Part shown: positions 44,022 to 54,750 of the stretch, one piece after another
Layout: each line of letters opens with the position of its first letter
Numbering within the stretch: position 1 is the stretch's first letter
DNA from: Cyanobacterium sp. T60_A2020_053
Lineage (GTDB): Bacteria > Cyanobacteriota > Cyanobacteriia > Cyanobacteriales > Cyanobacteriaceae
Length of the DNA stretch: 64,000 nt
Direction: 5' to 3'
Assembly (NCBI GenBank): GCA_015272165.1
Contig: JACYMF010000012.1
Span: 26,023 to 90,022 of the forward strand
Program-made: the position numbers and the translations under genes
Notes under the pieces: generated by a model
What the model was told of the DNA's origin: nothing
Database searches by the model: none
What the model saw: only the letters and a program-made list of their open reading frames with translations

Positions 44022-45230
44022 TTGTTACTAATTGTCGGCACGGTGAGCAAAAATCGAGAACAAAATTGGCGCTGGTGGTTTCTTCTACCGATCTATCCTT
44101 ATCAAAATCGCCCTACCATTCAAACAGAGGTGATTAAGGATCAAATGTGGACTTTTGAGCAACCCCATGGCTTATTATATGCGGTGGTATCTATCCGCAT
44201 GACGGTAGTTAAACTCAAGGGGGGAGGATTATTGGTCTATTGTCCCCTAGCGCCCACCGCCCAATGCGTTACTATGGTCAGGGAATTAGAAAATAAGCAC
44301 GGTAAGATCAAATATATTATTCACTCCACCAGTTCAGGATTAGAACATAAAATATTTGTACCACCCTTCGCGCGCTGTTTTCCCCACGCTGAGATTTATT
44401 GTGTGCCGAGTCAGTGGACTTTTCCCCTGCGCCTTCCCCTCAGTTGGGTAGGTTTTCCGACTAATAGAACAAAACTATTACCTCTGGATTGGCGGAGGGC
44501 GCCCTTCGCCGATGATTTTGAATATCAGATTTTAGACATCGATTTAACTCAAGGTTCATTTGCCGAAGTAGCCATGTATCACCCCTCTAGCCAGACTTTA
44601 TTAGTTACCGATACCGTTATCTATGTTCCCGAAAAACCCCCCGAAATCGTCCAATTAGACCCCTTTCCGTTACTGTTTCATGCACGGGAGAGGGCGCTGG
44701 ATCAATTACCAGATAATGAATATAATCGCCTCAAAGGATGGCAGAGAATCTGCCTATTTGCCCTCTATTTTCGTCCTAGCATGATTGAAACTCTCAGCAT
44801 TAAACAACTGTGGCAAGATGCCATCAAAGCGCCCGATCGCAGTCGCAAAAACTACTTTGGGTTATATCCCTTTCGGTGGCAACCCCAATGGCAAACCTCA
44901 TTCCTTGCCATCAGTAACCGCTTATTAGTAGCGCCCATCCTCGAAAGCCTAATCTTACCACAAGCACCCAAAAAAGTCATGGATTGGGTTAATGCTGTGA
45001 CAAAATGGAATTTTAAACAAGTAATTCCCGCCCATTTTGAAGCGCCCTTCACCGCTACCCCAGCAGAATTTAAACAGGCTTTTAGTTTTCTCTTACCTTC
45101 TCAAACCACCCCAGAAAAATTATATCCCAGTGGCAAACGCCAAATTTATCTCAAAGATGCTAATTTTATCCGAGTCTTAGAAAAAAACCTCGTGCGCTGG
45201 GGAATTGCTAAACACCCAATGGACAATTGA
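44022..45230 (+). CDS. DUF4336 family protein
   Basis: A protein of about 402 residues with the DUF4336 domain, a distant relative of metallo-beta-lactamase folds. EQPHGLLYAVVSIRMTVVKL near residues 46-65, IIHSTSSGLEHKIFVPPFAR near 99-118, TLLVTDTVIYVPEKPPEIVQ near 193-212 and the closing VIPAHFEAPFTATPAEF near 344 are visible. The usual HxHxDH metal motif is absent, but single His and Asp residues remain. The start is uncertain: TTG 44022 or GTG 44043. Function is unknown. Confidence 0.72.
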   Translation: MLLIVGTVSKNREQNWRWWFLLPIYPYQNRPTIQTEVIKDQMWTFEQPHGLLYAVVSIRMTVVKLKGGGLLVYCPLAPTAQCVTMVRELENKHGKIKYIIHSTSSGLEHKIFVPPFARCFPHAEIYCVPSQWTFPLRLPLSWVGFPTNRTKLLPLDWRRAPFADDFEYQILDIDLTQGSFAEVAMYHPSSQTLLVTDTVIYVPEKPPEIVQLDPFPLLFHARERALDQLPDNEYNRLKGWQRICLFALYFRPSMIETLSIKQLWQDAIKAPDRSRKNYFGLYPFRWQPQWQTSFLAISNRLLVAPILESLILPQAPKKVMDWVNAVTKWNFKQVIPAHFEAPFTATPAEFKQAFSFLLPSQTTPEKLYPSGKRQIYLKDANFIRVLEKNLVRWGIAKHPMDN

Positions 45231-45260
45231 CAATTGATAATTTAGTATTTACGCACCGAT

Positions 45261-45854
45261 TTACCAAATGTGAGGCTCAAAATTTTCACTGTTAGTAATA
45301 GTGATATTTTCACCATTTTGTGCCAAAACAAATAAGCCATTTTGAGTAGCATAATTAGCCACTTCATCTTTTACCACCATAGCGCCCACCGCCCCATAAG
45401 CCTTCACATCTTGATAGCGAGGCATAAATCTTTTAAACTTACTTAAACGCTCTAAATGTTCATCAATATCTCTTTGATTTAACTTGCTTTTTATTTCCAC
45501 CAAAACTACTTCCGTATTATTAACTACCAACAAATCAATTTCTAAACCGCCTTCCACCCGTTTCACTGAAATATCAGAATGTAATTCATGAACATCAATG
45601 CCCCTTTCTCTAAATAATTTCACCGCCGAAGGGCGCACTTGCCACTCCACATACTCCCCCAATCGATTACCTAAGATGCCCAGTTGTCGGTTAACTTGTT
45701 TGATTTGTTGACTTGTTTCTAAGGATGCCTCTTTTAAAACCCTTTCTGTTTCCCGAAAACGTCTTTCTGTCTCTTGAAAACGTCTTTCTGTCTCTTGTTG
45801 TGCTTTAGTCAATTCTGCTAGTAGTTTCCAAACTTCATCTGCGGTGGTAGTCAT
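45261..45854 (-). CDS. DUF3782-like coiled-coil and nuclease-fold protein
   Basis: A 197-residue protein of the DUF3782 type. A coiled coil with the repeated unit ETERRFQ occupies residues 18-45, and a PD-(D/E)xK nuclease-like core follows, with GGLEIDLLVVNNTEVVLVEI then KS at about residues 103-124 giving the catalytic D, E and K. Such families are expanded in cyanobacteria and their role is unknown. I chose the ATG at 45854. An iterated AGCGCCC motif lies within it. Confidence 0.72.
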   Translation of the reverse strand: MTTTADEVWKLLAELTKAQQETERRFQETERRFRETERVLKEASLETSQQIKQVNRQLGILGNRLGEYVEWQVRPSAVKLFRERGIDVHELHSDISVKRVEGGLEIDLLVVNNTEVVLVEIKSKLNQRDIDEHLERLSKFKRFMPRYQDVKAYGAVGAMVVKDEVANYATQNGLFVLAQNGENITITNSENFEPHIW

Positions 45855-46098
45855 AATCAATATTTTCTTCTTTCTTTTTATATGATTATAACCATTTGGC
45901 TCTCTTACTTTGAATATGTAAATTATTAGTTTAGGTAAGAAAAAGTGAACATAAAAAAGGGAAAAGATAATTATTAAATGACAACTTAAATAACTTTTAT
46001 CGAATAATAAAAGGTTGAAAAAATTGCTTTTTAAGACGAAAGTAAATTTAACGCTATGCCAAATTATCTTTAAATTTACCTGTTGCCCTTTTGAATTT

Positions 46099-46578
46099 TT
46101 AATTTATAGAATAATTATCCTTAATATGATCAAGTAATCCTTGACAAGCATCTAGTAGTAAATCAATCACATAATCAAAGCCAGACTCACCACCGTAATA
46201 AGGATCAGGCACTTCTTTATCATTATATTCACGACAAAAAGCGCACATTAACTTAATTTTATGATGATATTTTTTCTTAAGATCAAGAGCTAAAATATCT
46301 TGATAATTTGACTTATCCATCGCTAAAATAAGATCATAATATTCGAGGTCAAAATCTTCGATTTGTCTTGATTTTCCTAATAATTCAATACCTCTTTTTT
46401 TTGCCGATTCTCTCATTCTAGCGTCAGGTCTCGCCCCGATATGATAATTTGATGTACCTGCTGAATCTAGGATAATTTGATCGTTTAAGCCTTCTTTTTC
46501 TAGTAGATGGCGCATAATATTTTCAGCCGAAGGAGAGCGACAAATATTTCCTAAGCACACAAATAGTAATTTAACCAT
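46099..46578 (-). CDS. Low molecular weight protein-tyrosine phosphatase
   Basis: A 159-residue phosphatase. LLFVCLGNICRSPSAENIMR at about residues 4-23 is the CxxxxxR active loop, and EVPDPYYGGESGFDYVIDLL near 124-143 holds the general-acid aspartate. It removes phosphate from tyrosines, often in control of exopolysaccharide export. No tyrosine kinase gene adjoins. Length fits the family. Confidence 0.92.
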   Translation of the reverse strand: MVKLLFVCLGNICRSPSAENIMRHLLEKEGLNDQIILDSAGTSNYHIGARPDARMRESAKKRGIELLGKSRQIEDFDLEYYDLILAMDKSNYQDILALDLKKKYHHKIKLMCAFCREYNDKEVPDPYYGGESGFDYVIDLLLDACQGLLDHIKDNYSIN

Positions 46579-46621
46579 CGATATTTTTATGATAACGTTT
46601 CTACAATTTTACACCTAAATT

Positions 46622-46650
46622 AAACAAGGGGCATAAGCCCCTTGTTTTTT
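46622..46650. terminator. Hairpin terminator near psaM
   Basis: A perfect stem AAACAAGGGGC / GCCCCTTGTTT around ATAA, followed on the plus strand by T residues. It lies 66 bases beyond psaM, whose transcript reads towards it on the minus strand, where the following bases are TTTAATTT. It may end psaM transcription, or serve both strands. Confidence 0.6.
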
Positions 46651-46715
46651 CAACTTTTCCCCTTCTTTTCTGTTTTCAATACCTGACAGTTTGATTCAAT
46701 CAAATTAATAAAATT

Positions 46716-46811
46716 TTATTTATATAATTCGGAAGCTAAACGAAAAGCGAGAATACCGGGTACTAGCGCAATGGCTAAGGCGATAAAAATCTGAGTATCA
46801 GAAATTGACAT
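46716..46811 (-). CDS. psaM: Photosystem I subunit XII, PsaM
   Basis: A 31-residue single-span photosystem I subunit, MSISDTQIFIALAIALVPGI then LAFRLASELYK, almost identical to standard PsaM. CAAAGGAG lies 7 bases before the ATG on the minus strand. It stands alone, followed by a hairpin. PsaM helps hold photosystem I trimers together. Confidence 0.96.
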   Translation of the reverse strand: MSISDTQIFIALAIALVPGILAFRLASELYK

Positions 46812-46932
46812 AAAAAAACTCCTTTGATACAAAATTGCTAAAATTAAGCTGAATTACTATTTAATTTGCCTTAATATGGTCAGTTCAGCATAGTTTCTTA
46901 ATAATTTGCAACACAATTATCACCATATCATC

Positions 46933-47457
46933 ATGATAAATTTTAATGGACGGGGGAGGGCGCTGGTGCGTAAAATCGAAAGTAATCCCTATTATCGTTT
47001 TCAAAATGCTGTAGAAATTAACATCGGTGCAAGTTTAGGCATTAAAATTGACGTTAATCAAGCTACGGTTGATGACTGGTTAAGATTACCCGGTATCTCC
47101 ATTACTCAAGCTCGAAATTTGGTGGAAATGACTACTTCGGGCATACAATTTCTCTGTTTGGAAGATTTAGCTGCGGCACTGGGAGTATCAGTTTCTCGTA
47201 TTATGTTTTGGCAACCTTTACTCAGTTTTGCTTATTATGATCAAAATAGTTTTCACGAGCCCTCCAAAATTAATCCGAATACTGCAAGTGTTGAACAATT
47301 AATGGCTATTCCTAATTTAGATCAAAGTTTAGCTATGGCGATTATTGAGCAAAGACAAAGTATTGGTAACTACCGTAACTTGGTGGATTTACAGCGCCGT
47401 TTAAATCTTAAACCTGATTTTGTCTATCATCTGATGTATTATTTTCAGTTTAACTAG
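46933..47457 (+). CDS. Helix-hairpin-helix protein, ComEA-like
   Basis: A 174-residue protein with two helix-hairpin-helix regions. IDVNQATVDDWLRLPGISIT at about residues 41-60 and INPNTASVEQLMAIPNLDQS near 113-132 match the ComEA-type DNA-binding repeat (x-N-x-A-x-x-x-x-L-x-x-x-P-G). There is no clear signal peptide or membrane segment, so a cytoplasmic DNA-binding role is likely, unlike the anchored ComEA. I chose ATG 46933, starting MINFNGRGRALVRK. Confidence 0.75.
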   Translation: MINFNGRGRALVRKIESNPYYRFQNAVEINIGASLGIKIDVNQATVDDWLRLPGISITQARNLVEMTTSGIQFLCLEDLAAALGVSVSRIMFWQPLLSFAYYDQNSFHEPSKINPNTASVEQLMAIPNLDQSLAMAIIEQRQSIGNYRNLVDLQRRLNLKPDFVYHLMYYFQFN

Positions 47458-47839
47458 GGGTTGCTGAAAAAATTTATTTTGAGTTAAGAAATTTGTAGGT
47501 TGGGTTAGCGAAAGCGTAACCCAACAAATTGAATAATTAAGAGAAAATCTCTCGCAAAGACGCAAAGGCGCAAAGTTTTATTGTAAGTAATTATTAGGGT
47601 TTGATATAACAAGGGGTTTAAACCCCTTGTCTATATAGGGTTTACTGAATAAACTCAGAAGTATTGATTCATAAGGGCTAAGACATATTACAAGCATCAA
47701 AAAGTACGCAAAATCACGCTTTTTTTAGTAAAAATGCAGTTAAAATACAATATTACAGATGCTACACGAGGATAGTAAAACCTCATAATTGTCAATTATC
47801 AATTTGCCTTTAGCACTCCAGTTTTTCAGCACCACTTAA
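47458..47839. other. Spacer with repeat debris
   Basis: No gene is seen. The stretch contains GCAAAGACGCAAAGGCGCAA AG near 47554, a perfect palindrome ACAAGGGGTTTAAACCCCTT GT near 47609, and TAGGGTTTACTGAATAAACT near 47636, which resembles the IS-end debris near 18260 and 25260. A CACGATTTTTCAGC-like sequence closes near 47825. These look like remains of small mobile elements. Confidence 0.4.
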
Positions 47840-49027
<1,188 letters not shown>

Positions 49028-49116
49028 TTACCAAGTATTGGTACTGAAAAGATCATTTATGGTGATTTTTTTCTGCTAACATACCAGATTACCATTTTTT
49101 GTGGGCTAAACCCTAA

Positions 49117-49152
49117 TGAATTATGAATTATGAATTATGAGTTATGAATTAT
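49117..49152. repeat. Heptamer microsatellite (GAATTAT)n
   Basis: About five units of GAATTAT with one change (GAGTTAT) between the DUF2232 gene and sqdB. Followed by CTCCCTTTCTCCC repeats to 49240. Confidence 0.75.
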
Positions 49153-49239
49153 GGGTTGAACATTGTTCAACCCCTACGTTTTTTCCTTTCTCCCCTTTCT
49201 CCCTTCCTCCCTTTCTCCCTTTCTCCCTGTCTCCATCAA

Positions 49240-49971
49240 TTATTCATAATCTAAGATGACTCTCAACCACTGCGGAGGGCGCGGAATGGGGTTTTTCAGT
49301 CGATCTAACATTAGCAATGCTACTAAATGTACGGTAAAGCAATAAATCAGACTATTGACGAATACTACAACCAAAATGAGCAGTTGAATGAGGGAGGGCG
49401 CTGGTTGTGCTAGAATGCCTAGGCGTAAAAATATCCAATCTGCTAAACCTGTAATTTGATTAACGACATAAAGCCATAAATCTTCTCCGAGAAGAATGGA
49501 AAATAACCAAAAACGGAAGAAAAAACCAAAACTACCGATCAAGCTACCCATAAATAAGGATAAATGCCACCCAGCGCCCCTCGCCCATAGCGCCCCAAAT
49601 TGAATACCCATCAAACCGTAGGGGATAACATATACAATACTGCGGGGAGGACCCATGAGAATGCTTAACAGTAAGCCACAAACAACGGTAGTCATAATTG
49701 ATGCTCTTTGACCACGTCTAAGATAAACTAAGGCGATAGGTAAAGGATAGAGCATTTTAAGAAAAGGACCTAAGCGAAAATAGTAATCAATTAACCATAT
49801 CAAACTAGCGGTACTTGCCATAAAAGCCGTTTCCACTAAGGCGATGGTTTCTGGTTTGAATCGATAACCCTTGGTTTTTTGGGGGGTGTGAGTATCGACA
49901 GAGGCATTATTAAAATTCTCATCTCCGTCCACCCAATTTTGTTCATCAAAATTATGATTGAAATTAAACAA
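49240..49971 (-). CDS. DUF2232 membrane protein
   Basis: A 243-residue protein with about six membrane segments, matching the DUF2232 family, whose relatives include substrate-binding components of vitamin transporters. LVETAFMASTASLIWLIDYY near residues 44-63, PLPIALVYLRRGQRASIMTT near 77-96 and GPPRSIVYVIPYGLMGIQFG near 107-126 are characteristic. The first 38 residues are acidic and disordered. Function in cyanobacteria is unknown. Confidence 0.8.
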   Translation of the reverse strand: MFNFNHNFDEQNWVDGDENFNNASVDTHTPQKTKGYRFKPETIALVETAFMASTASLIWLIDYYFRLGPFLKMLYPLPIALVYLRRGQRASIMTTVVCGLLLSILMGPPRSIVYVIPYGLMGIQFGALWARGAGWHLSLFMGSLIGSFGFFFRFWLFSILLGEDLWLYVVNQITGLADWIFLRLGILAQPAPSLIQLLILVVVFVNSLIYCFTVHLVALLMLDRLKNPIPRPPQWLRVILDYE

Positions 49972-50322
49972 AGAAAACCAATCCTATTTATATGAGGGGC
50001 AATATTTCCCCAAAGTATATCATTTTTTTGGTTGATTATTTTTTCTCAAACGATTTAAGATCGCTACATAGACCCATTGGTTAGAAGTTAAGGTTAAAAG
50101 CAAGGTCTCAAAGAGTTTTCAAAGAAAAAGTTTGTTCGATTTTTTATCTCGTCTGGAAATGGTGCAATAATTAATTTTTGCCTCGGTTTTCTTTGTCTTT
50201 TGACAATTCCTAAATCTCTATTTTCTGGTGCTGAAAAATATTTAATTAGGTCTTTTGCATTATATTTAGGCTAAAAACCTTAAATATCGTGAAGAAAAAG
50301 CGCCCTCCACCGTTTTTTAAAA
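49972..50322. other. Spacer without recognised genes
   Basis: About 350 bases, AT-rich, with one AGCGCCC motif near 50299 in the extended form AGCGCCCTCCACCG. I see no gene, RNA or clear repeat. Confidence 0.4.
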
Positions 50323-50691
50323 TTATCTTTGAGAATCTTGACGACCTAAAGCATAGACACCACAAGCGATACAAGCAAGAATACCCATACTAATTTCCCA
50401 ACTTTTACCAAAACCAAAACCGATACATAAATTAGCAATAATACCAAAAATAAAAAAAGGAATAATACTAATTAAAGAAGCCAAAAAAGCATTTTGAGAC
50501 TCTCGCCCCTTCGCCGTGCGTTCAAATTCCTGCTTGGAAGTATATAAAAAACCCTCCGCAAAATTAAACCATTTTTCTAAACCATCAATAATTTTCTCTC
50601 TCAGAGAAGCAAAAGCAAGATACAAAGCCAGTGACCATAAACAGCTACCAGTAATAATTGCAGTGTCCCATGATAAATTAAAAGGAAACAT
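50323..50691 (-). CDS. Small membrane protein of unknown function
   Basis: A 122-residue protein with three or four hydrophobic segments: IITGSCLWSLALYLAFASLR near residues 11-30, LASLISIIPFFIFGIIANLC near 70-89 and MGILACIACGVYAL near 102. I chose ATG 50691 (MFPFNLSWD); a start at 50745 would add 18 basic residues. The family is not recognised. It is divergent from the LysR regulator gene at 50843. Confidence 0.55.
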   Translation of the reverse strand: MFPFNLSWDTAIITGSCLWSLALYLAFASLREKIIDGLEKWFNFAEGFLYTSKQEFERTAKGRESQNAFLASLISIIPFFIFGIIANLCIGFGFGKSWEISMGILACIACGVYALGRQDSQR

Positions 50692-50842
50692 TATTTTTTT
50701 ATAATAACTTTTGTAATGATTATAAGCTATTGAGTGTTTCCTCACACAGCTTCAATAAATAGTATGAATTGTTACAGATTTTCACACCTCAAAATAGATA
50801 GCTTAATAGGTTAAAGATAAAATAAATTAAGTTAGTAGATTA

Positions 50843-51757
50843 ATGAGAATCGAGCAAATTAAGGCATTTATGGCGGTAAGCGAAACCGGCAGTTTCGGAC
50901 AGGCGGCAAAGCAATGCGGAGTAACTCAATCTACTATCAGTCGTCAGGTTCAAGCCTTAGAAGCTCATTTGAGAACTTCTCTATTTCATCGTCATGCTCA
51001 AGCTAAATTAACAGTAGCTGGTGACAAATTACTACCCCATGCTAGGCGTATTTGTCAAGAGTGGGATAAAGTAGAAGAAAAAATCAAAGAACTATTAGAA
51101 GGAGAACAACCAGAGTTATGTGTAGCGGCGATTCATTCCGTCTGCGCTTATTTTCTTCCTCCCCTCTTACAGCAATTTTGTCAAAATCATCCAAGGGTAC
51201 AATTAAGAGTAACCGCTCTAGGCAGTGATCGGGCGCTGAAAGTTTTGCGCGATGGTTTAGTGGATGTGGCTATCGTCATGAATAACAAATATTTAACCGC
51301 CACAGGAGAAATGTTGGTTAAGCCTTTATATGAAGAAGTGATACAAGTTTTAGTCGCCAAAAACCATCCTTTGGCAAGTAAAAGTAGTTTGACGGTTAAG
51401 GATTTGGCTAGTTATCCCCAAGTTATTTTTAAAGATGGCTATGGAATGCAAAGGATAGTACAAGATTTATTTGCCAGTCACGGCTTTGATTTATTGGTGG
51501 CGATGGAATTAAACACTTTAGACGCTTTCCGAGGGGTAATTCGTCAAGGTAATTTAATCGCTTTATTACCTCAGTCTGCATTACAAGAGTCTGTTTTAGA
51601 CCCTACTTTAGCCATCATACCCATCACCCTTGATTCTGGGTTACCACTAACTAGAGATGTGGTATTAGTGACCACTTGTGATCGTTTAGCAATTCCTACG
51701 GTGAAAAATTTTTTTAATTTAATTTATGAACAAAATCAACTAAGATTGAACCAATAA
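50843..51757 (+). CDS. LysR-family transcriptional regulator
   Basis: A 304-residue regulator. The N-terminal winged helix-turn-helix spans residues 1-60 (FMAVSETGSFGQAAKQCGVT, then QSTISRQVQALEAHLRTSLF). The C-terminal effector domain follows from about 90 (LCVAAIHSVCAYFLPPLL, VTALGSDRALKVLRDGLVDV). It resembles cyanobacterial regulators of nitrogen and carbon assimilation such as NtcB, but I cannot fix the subgroup. No target genes can be read from the neighbourhood. There is one iterated motif at its RALKV codons. Confidence 0.85.
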   Translation: MRIEQIKAFMAVSETGSFGQAAKQCGVTQSTISRQVQALEAHLRTSLFHRHAQAKLTVAGDKLLPHARRICQEWDKVEEKIKELLEGEQPELCVAAIHSVCAYFLPPLLQQFCQNHPRVQLRVTALGSDRALKVLRDGLVDVAIVMNNKYLTATGEMLVKPLYEEVIQVLVAKNHPLASKSSLTVKDLASYPQVIFKDGYGMQRIVQDLFASHGFDLLVAMELNTLDAFRGVIRQGNLIALLPQSALQESVLDPTLAIIPITLDSGLPLTRDVVLVTTCDRLAIPTVKNFFNLIYEQNQLRLNQ

Positions 51758-52020
51758 AGATTAGACTTGTTGTGAAATAATGCCTTAAAATACCAGAAAA
51801 CTTTGCTATATAAATAAAACTTATATTTAGTAAATTTTTTAGTTTTTTTCATTTTGCAATAATTTCAATATTGATATTACCCAAGCCATTTGGTAAAAAA
51901 TTTCTTTTTCTCCTGACCATTAGCTATTTTGTTTTTGAGTTGCTTTTTCGTACTGTTGAAACCTTATTTAATTAGTTTCGTCCATGATCATAAAATGGTG
52001 GGAATAGAAATTACTAAGTT

Positions 52021-52560
52021 ATGACAAAAAAACAGTGGCAAATTTTAACCTTAATGACTATTAGTGTTTTAACAGTTATAGGGATTAATACTGAGGTGAT
52101 GGGCGCTGAAGATGTAGTGATTCGCTGTGGCTCGTTTCGCATGGGCATTTCTCATAAGGATATAGTTACTTTTGCAGAAACAGGGAAAAAATCTGGTAAC
52201 CTCGAAATTTATTTTAATGCCACAAAACAAGACCCTAAAATAATGCAGAGAGTATTAAAACAAAATATTCCTGTTGATGGTGTGATGCTTTCTAAGGTTC
52301 TTAACCACTCTTGGAGTTCATTTTTACTTAATCCGTTAGCCGAAGTTATTACTACTCCTTCGGATAGTGCTAGTATGCAATCTTTGCGAGGCGCATTAGT
52401 TCTTTCTGCTTTAAATGATAATCAATTAAGCATTCTGGAAATTATCGAGAATTATCCTACCGCAGAAGTACATTTACAGGGTGATAAAATTTTAGAAACT
52501 TACCAAACTTTAGAAAATATTATGGGCAGTATTGGTAAGTGGGGCAAGGAGGAAAAGTAA
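52021..52560 (+). CDS. Secreted DUF1400 protein
   Basis: A 179-residue protein with a signal peptide (KQWQILTLMTISVLTVIGIN, cleavage near VMGAE) and a DUF1400 domain: EDVVIRCGSFRMGISHKDIV, FAETGKKSGNLEIYFNATKQ, LLNPLAEVITTPSDSASMQS. In cyanobacteria this domain is often attached to an alpha/beta hydrolase; here it stands alone. Iterated motif at MGAEDV codons. The role is unknown, probably periplasmic. Confidence 0.75.
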   Translation: MTKKQWQILTLMTISVLTVIGINTEVMGAEDVVIRCGSFRMGISHKDIVTFAETGKKSGNLEIYFNATKQDPKIMQRVLKQNIPVDGVMLSKVLNHSWSSFLLNPLAEVITTPSDSASMQSLRGALVLSALNDNQLSILEIIENYPTAEVHLQGDKILETYQTLENIMGSIGKWGKEEK

Positions 52561-52717
52561 GTAGTGAGGGCAAATTAGCAATTGACAATGGATAGTGGAC
52601 AATTATCAGGTTTTACTGTTTATCAATTATCAATTAATTTAATTGCTTAAAAAATGGTAACATTTGAGTTTAAACCGATGGTTATTTGGTCTTTGATTTA
52701 TTTTTAAAATATCTATT

Positions 52718-53872
52718 ATGAAAGCAATGATTTTGGCGGCTGGAAAGGGTACTCGTGTTCGTCCTATTACCCATACCATCCCTAAACCCCTTATTCCTAT
52801 TTTACAAAAACCTGTAATGGAGTTTTTGTTAGAACTTTTAAGGCAACATGGTTTTGATCAAGTAATGGTGAATGTGAGTCATCTGGCGGAAGAAATTGAA
52901 AGTTATTTTCGTGATGGGCAAAGATTTGGTGTTGAAATCGGTTATTCTTTTGAAGGTAGTATTGTTGATGGTGAGTTGCAAGGGGAGGCTTTAGGATCAG
53001 CTGGAGGTATTAAACGGATTCAGCAATTTAATCCTTTTTTTGATGATACTTTTGTGGTACTTTGTGGCGATGCTTTAATTGATCTTGATTTAACTGCGGT
53101 GGTCAAAAAACATAAGGAGATGGGCTCTATTGCCACGGTCGTGACAAAAACTGTACCGAAGGATTCGGTTTCTAGTTATGGGGTAGTTGTTACTGATGAG
53201 ACGGGTAAAATTTTAACTTTTCAAGAAAAGCCTGCGGTAGAAGAAGCTTTAAGTACGGAAATTAATACAGGGATTTATATTTTTGAGCCAGAAGTAATTG
53301 ATTATATTCCTCCGAATCAAAAATATGATATTGGGGGTGAATTATTCCCTCGTTTGGTTGAGTTGGGATTGCCATTTTATGCTATCAACATGGAGTTTGA
53401 ATGGGTTGATATTGGTAAAGTACCGGATTATTGGGAGGCGGTAAGGGGGGTATTATCGGGGGATATTAAAAATGTTCAAATTCCGGGTAAGGAAGTTAAA
53501 CCGGGTATTTATACAGGGCTTAATGTGGCTGTAGATTGGGATCAAGTGGATATAACTGGACCTGTTTATATTGGCGCCATGACTCGCATTGAAAATGGAG
53601 CAAAAATTATTGGTCCGAGCATGATTGGTCCTAATTGTTGGATTTGTGAGGGTGCTACGGTGGATAATAGCGTCATTTTTGAGTATTCTCGTTTAGGTGG
53701 TGGTATTCGTTTGGTGGATAAGCTAGTATTCGGGCGCTATTGCGTGGATAAAACTGGTACTGCTATTGATGTGAAGGAGGCGGCTATCGATTGGTTAATT
53801 ACCGATGCTCGGCAATACTCTACCACTTCAGCCGCCACGAGTAAAGTAATTTCGGAGTTAATTAGTAACTGA
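52718..53872 (+). CDS. cugP: NDP-sugar pyrophosphorylase, probable CugP (UDP-glucose)
   Basis: A 384-residue nucleotidyltransferase. MKAMILAAGKGTRVRPIT at the N-terminus is the phosphate loop, FVVLCGDALIDLDL near residues 109-122 the metal site, and EFEWVDIGKVPDYWEA near 226 a family motif; a hexapeptide-like C-terminus follows. It closely resembles the cyanobacterial CugP, which makes UDP-glucose, although many databases name it mannose-1-phosphate guanylyltransferase. The stop codon and last codon lie in MITE N copy 3. Confidence 0.8.
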   Translation: MKAMILAAGKGTRVRPITHTIPKPLIPILQKPVMEFLLELLRQHGFDQVMVNVSHLAEEIESYFRDGQRFGVEIGYSFEGSIVDGELQGEALGSAGGIKRIQQFNPFFDDTFVVLCGDALIDLDLTAVVKKHKEMGSIATVVTKTVPKDSVSSYGVVVTDETGKILTFQEKPAVEEALSTEINTGIYIFEPEVIDYIPPNQKYDIGGELFPRLVELGLPFYAINMEFEWVDIGKVPDYWEAVRGVLSGDIKNVQIPGKEVKPGIYTGLNVAVDWDQVDITGPVYIGAMTRIENGAKIIGPSMIGPNCWICEGATVDNSVIFEYSRLGGGIRLVDKLVFGRYCVDKTGTAIDVKEAAIDWLITDARQYSTTSAATSKVISELISN

Positions 53873-54069
53873 TGTTACGCAAAATATAGAATTAATTGTT
53901 GGTGTCAGGTGTCGGGTGTCAGGTATTAGGTTAAAGAATTGACAAGAAACTTATGTTTATTGATCTTTTTGTTGTACAAGAGTCTATGGAGGGAAGGGTT
54001 TTAAACCTGAAACCTGCTACCTGCTACCTGAAACCTCCCTTAACATTTGAATCAGTGCGTAACGTCAGT
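53868..54069 (-). mobile_element. MITE family N, copy 3
   Basis: A 202-bp copy in reverse orientation, ends ACTGATGTTACGCA / TGCGTAACGTCAGT. The first bases ACTGA supply the TGA stop of the preceding gene. A target duplication is not exact (TTAGTA against TTATAT). The remainder of the gap to 54283 holds no gene. Confidence 0.75.
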
Positions 54070-54283
54070 TATATAATATCTTGTCTCTTCCGTTACCACT
54101 AACATATCTGAATAAATCTCTATTCGTTCTGATTCCACTTTTATTAATGTTTTTAGCCCTGGCCAGAGCCTCTAATATTCTTAATCAAGCTGAATTTTGC
54201 TCAAACTAATTTATAGTTTTATTTAATATTCCTCCGTCTTTTGAATCTAATAATTCTATTGAAAATTACATTATATTTTCTTT

Positions 54284-54676
54284 ATGACATATCCTCAAAA
54301 ACGAATCTCTGTAGCGGTAATTATTGACGATAGTCATAATATACTGATAGACCAGCGCCCGCCCCACGACTCGATGGGGGGTTATTGGGAATTTCCGGGC
54401 GGTAAAATAGAAGAGGGAGAAACCCCCGAAGATTGTGTAATTAGAGAAATCAAAGAAGAATTAGGGGTTGATATTGTGATAGATAGTCACCTCATGGATA
54501 TTAACCATAATTACCCCGAGTTTACCTTAACTTTGATGGTGTTTAAATGTCATATCATTGCTGGTAATCCTCAGCCGTTGGAATCCGTTGAAGTGCGCTG
54601 GGTTACACCTAGCGAGTTAACTAATTTTCAGTTTCCTGAAGCTAATCAAGCCATTATTGACTTACTACAAAATTAA
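54284..54676 (+). CDS. mutT: MutT-type 8-oxo-dGTP diphosphatase
   Basis: A 130-residue NUDIX hydrolase. The NUDIX box GGKIEEGETPEDCVIREIKE then ELGV spans about residues 39-62, with all family glutamates present. RISVAVIIDDSHNILIDQRP precedes it and WEFPGG is the usual entry. It should clear oxidised dGTP from the nucleotide pool. The ATG follows an AT-rich spacer without a clear ribosome binding site. Confidence 0.92.
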   Translation: MTYPQKRISVAVIIDDSHNILIDQRPPHDSMGGYWEFPGGKIEEGETPEDCVIREIKEELGVDIVIDSHLMDINHNYPEFTLTLMVFKCHIIAGNPQPLESVEVRWVTPSELTNFQFPEANQAIIDLLQN

Positions 54677-54750
54677 TTAAAAATTCCTTGTGATAGAATG
54701 AAGGCGATTTTAACAAAATTTAACAATTATTCTTTTTTCCGATCTTCATC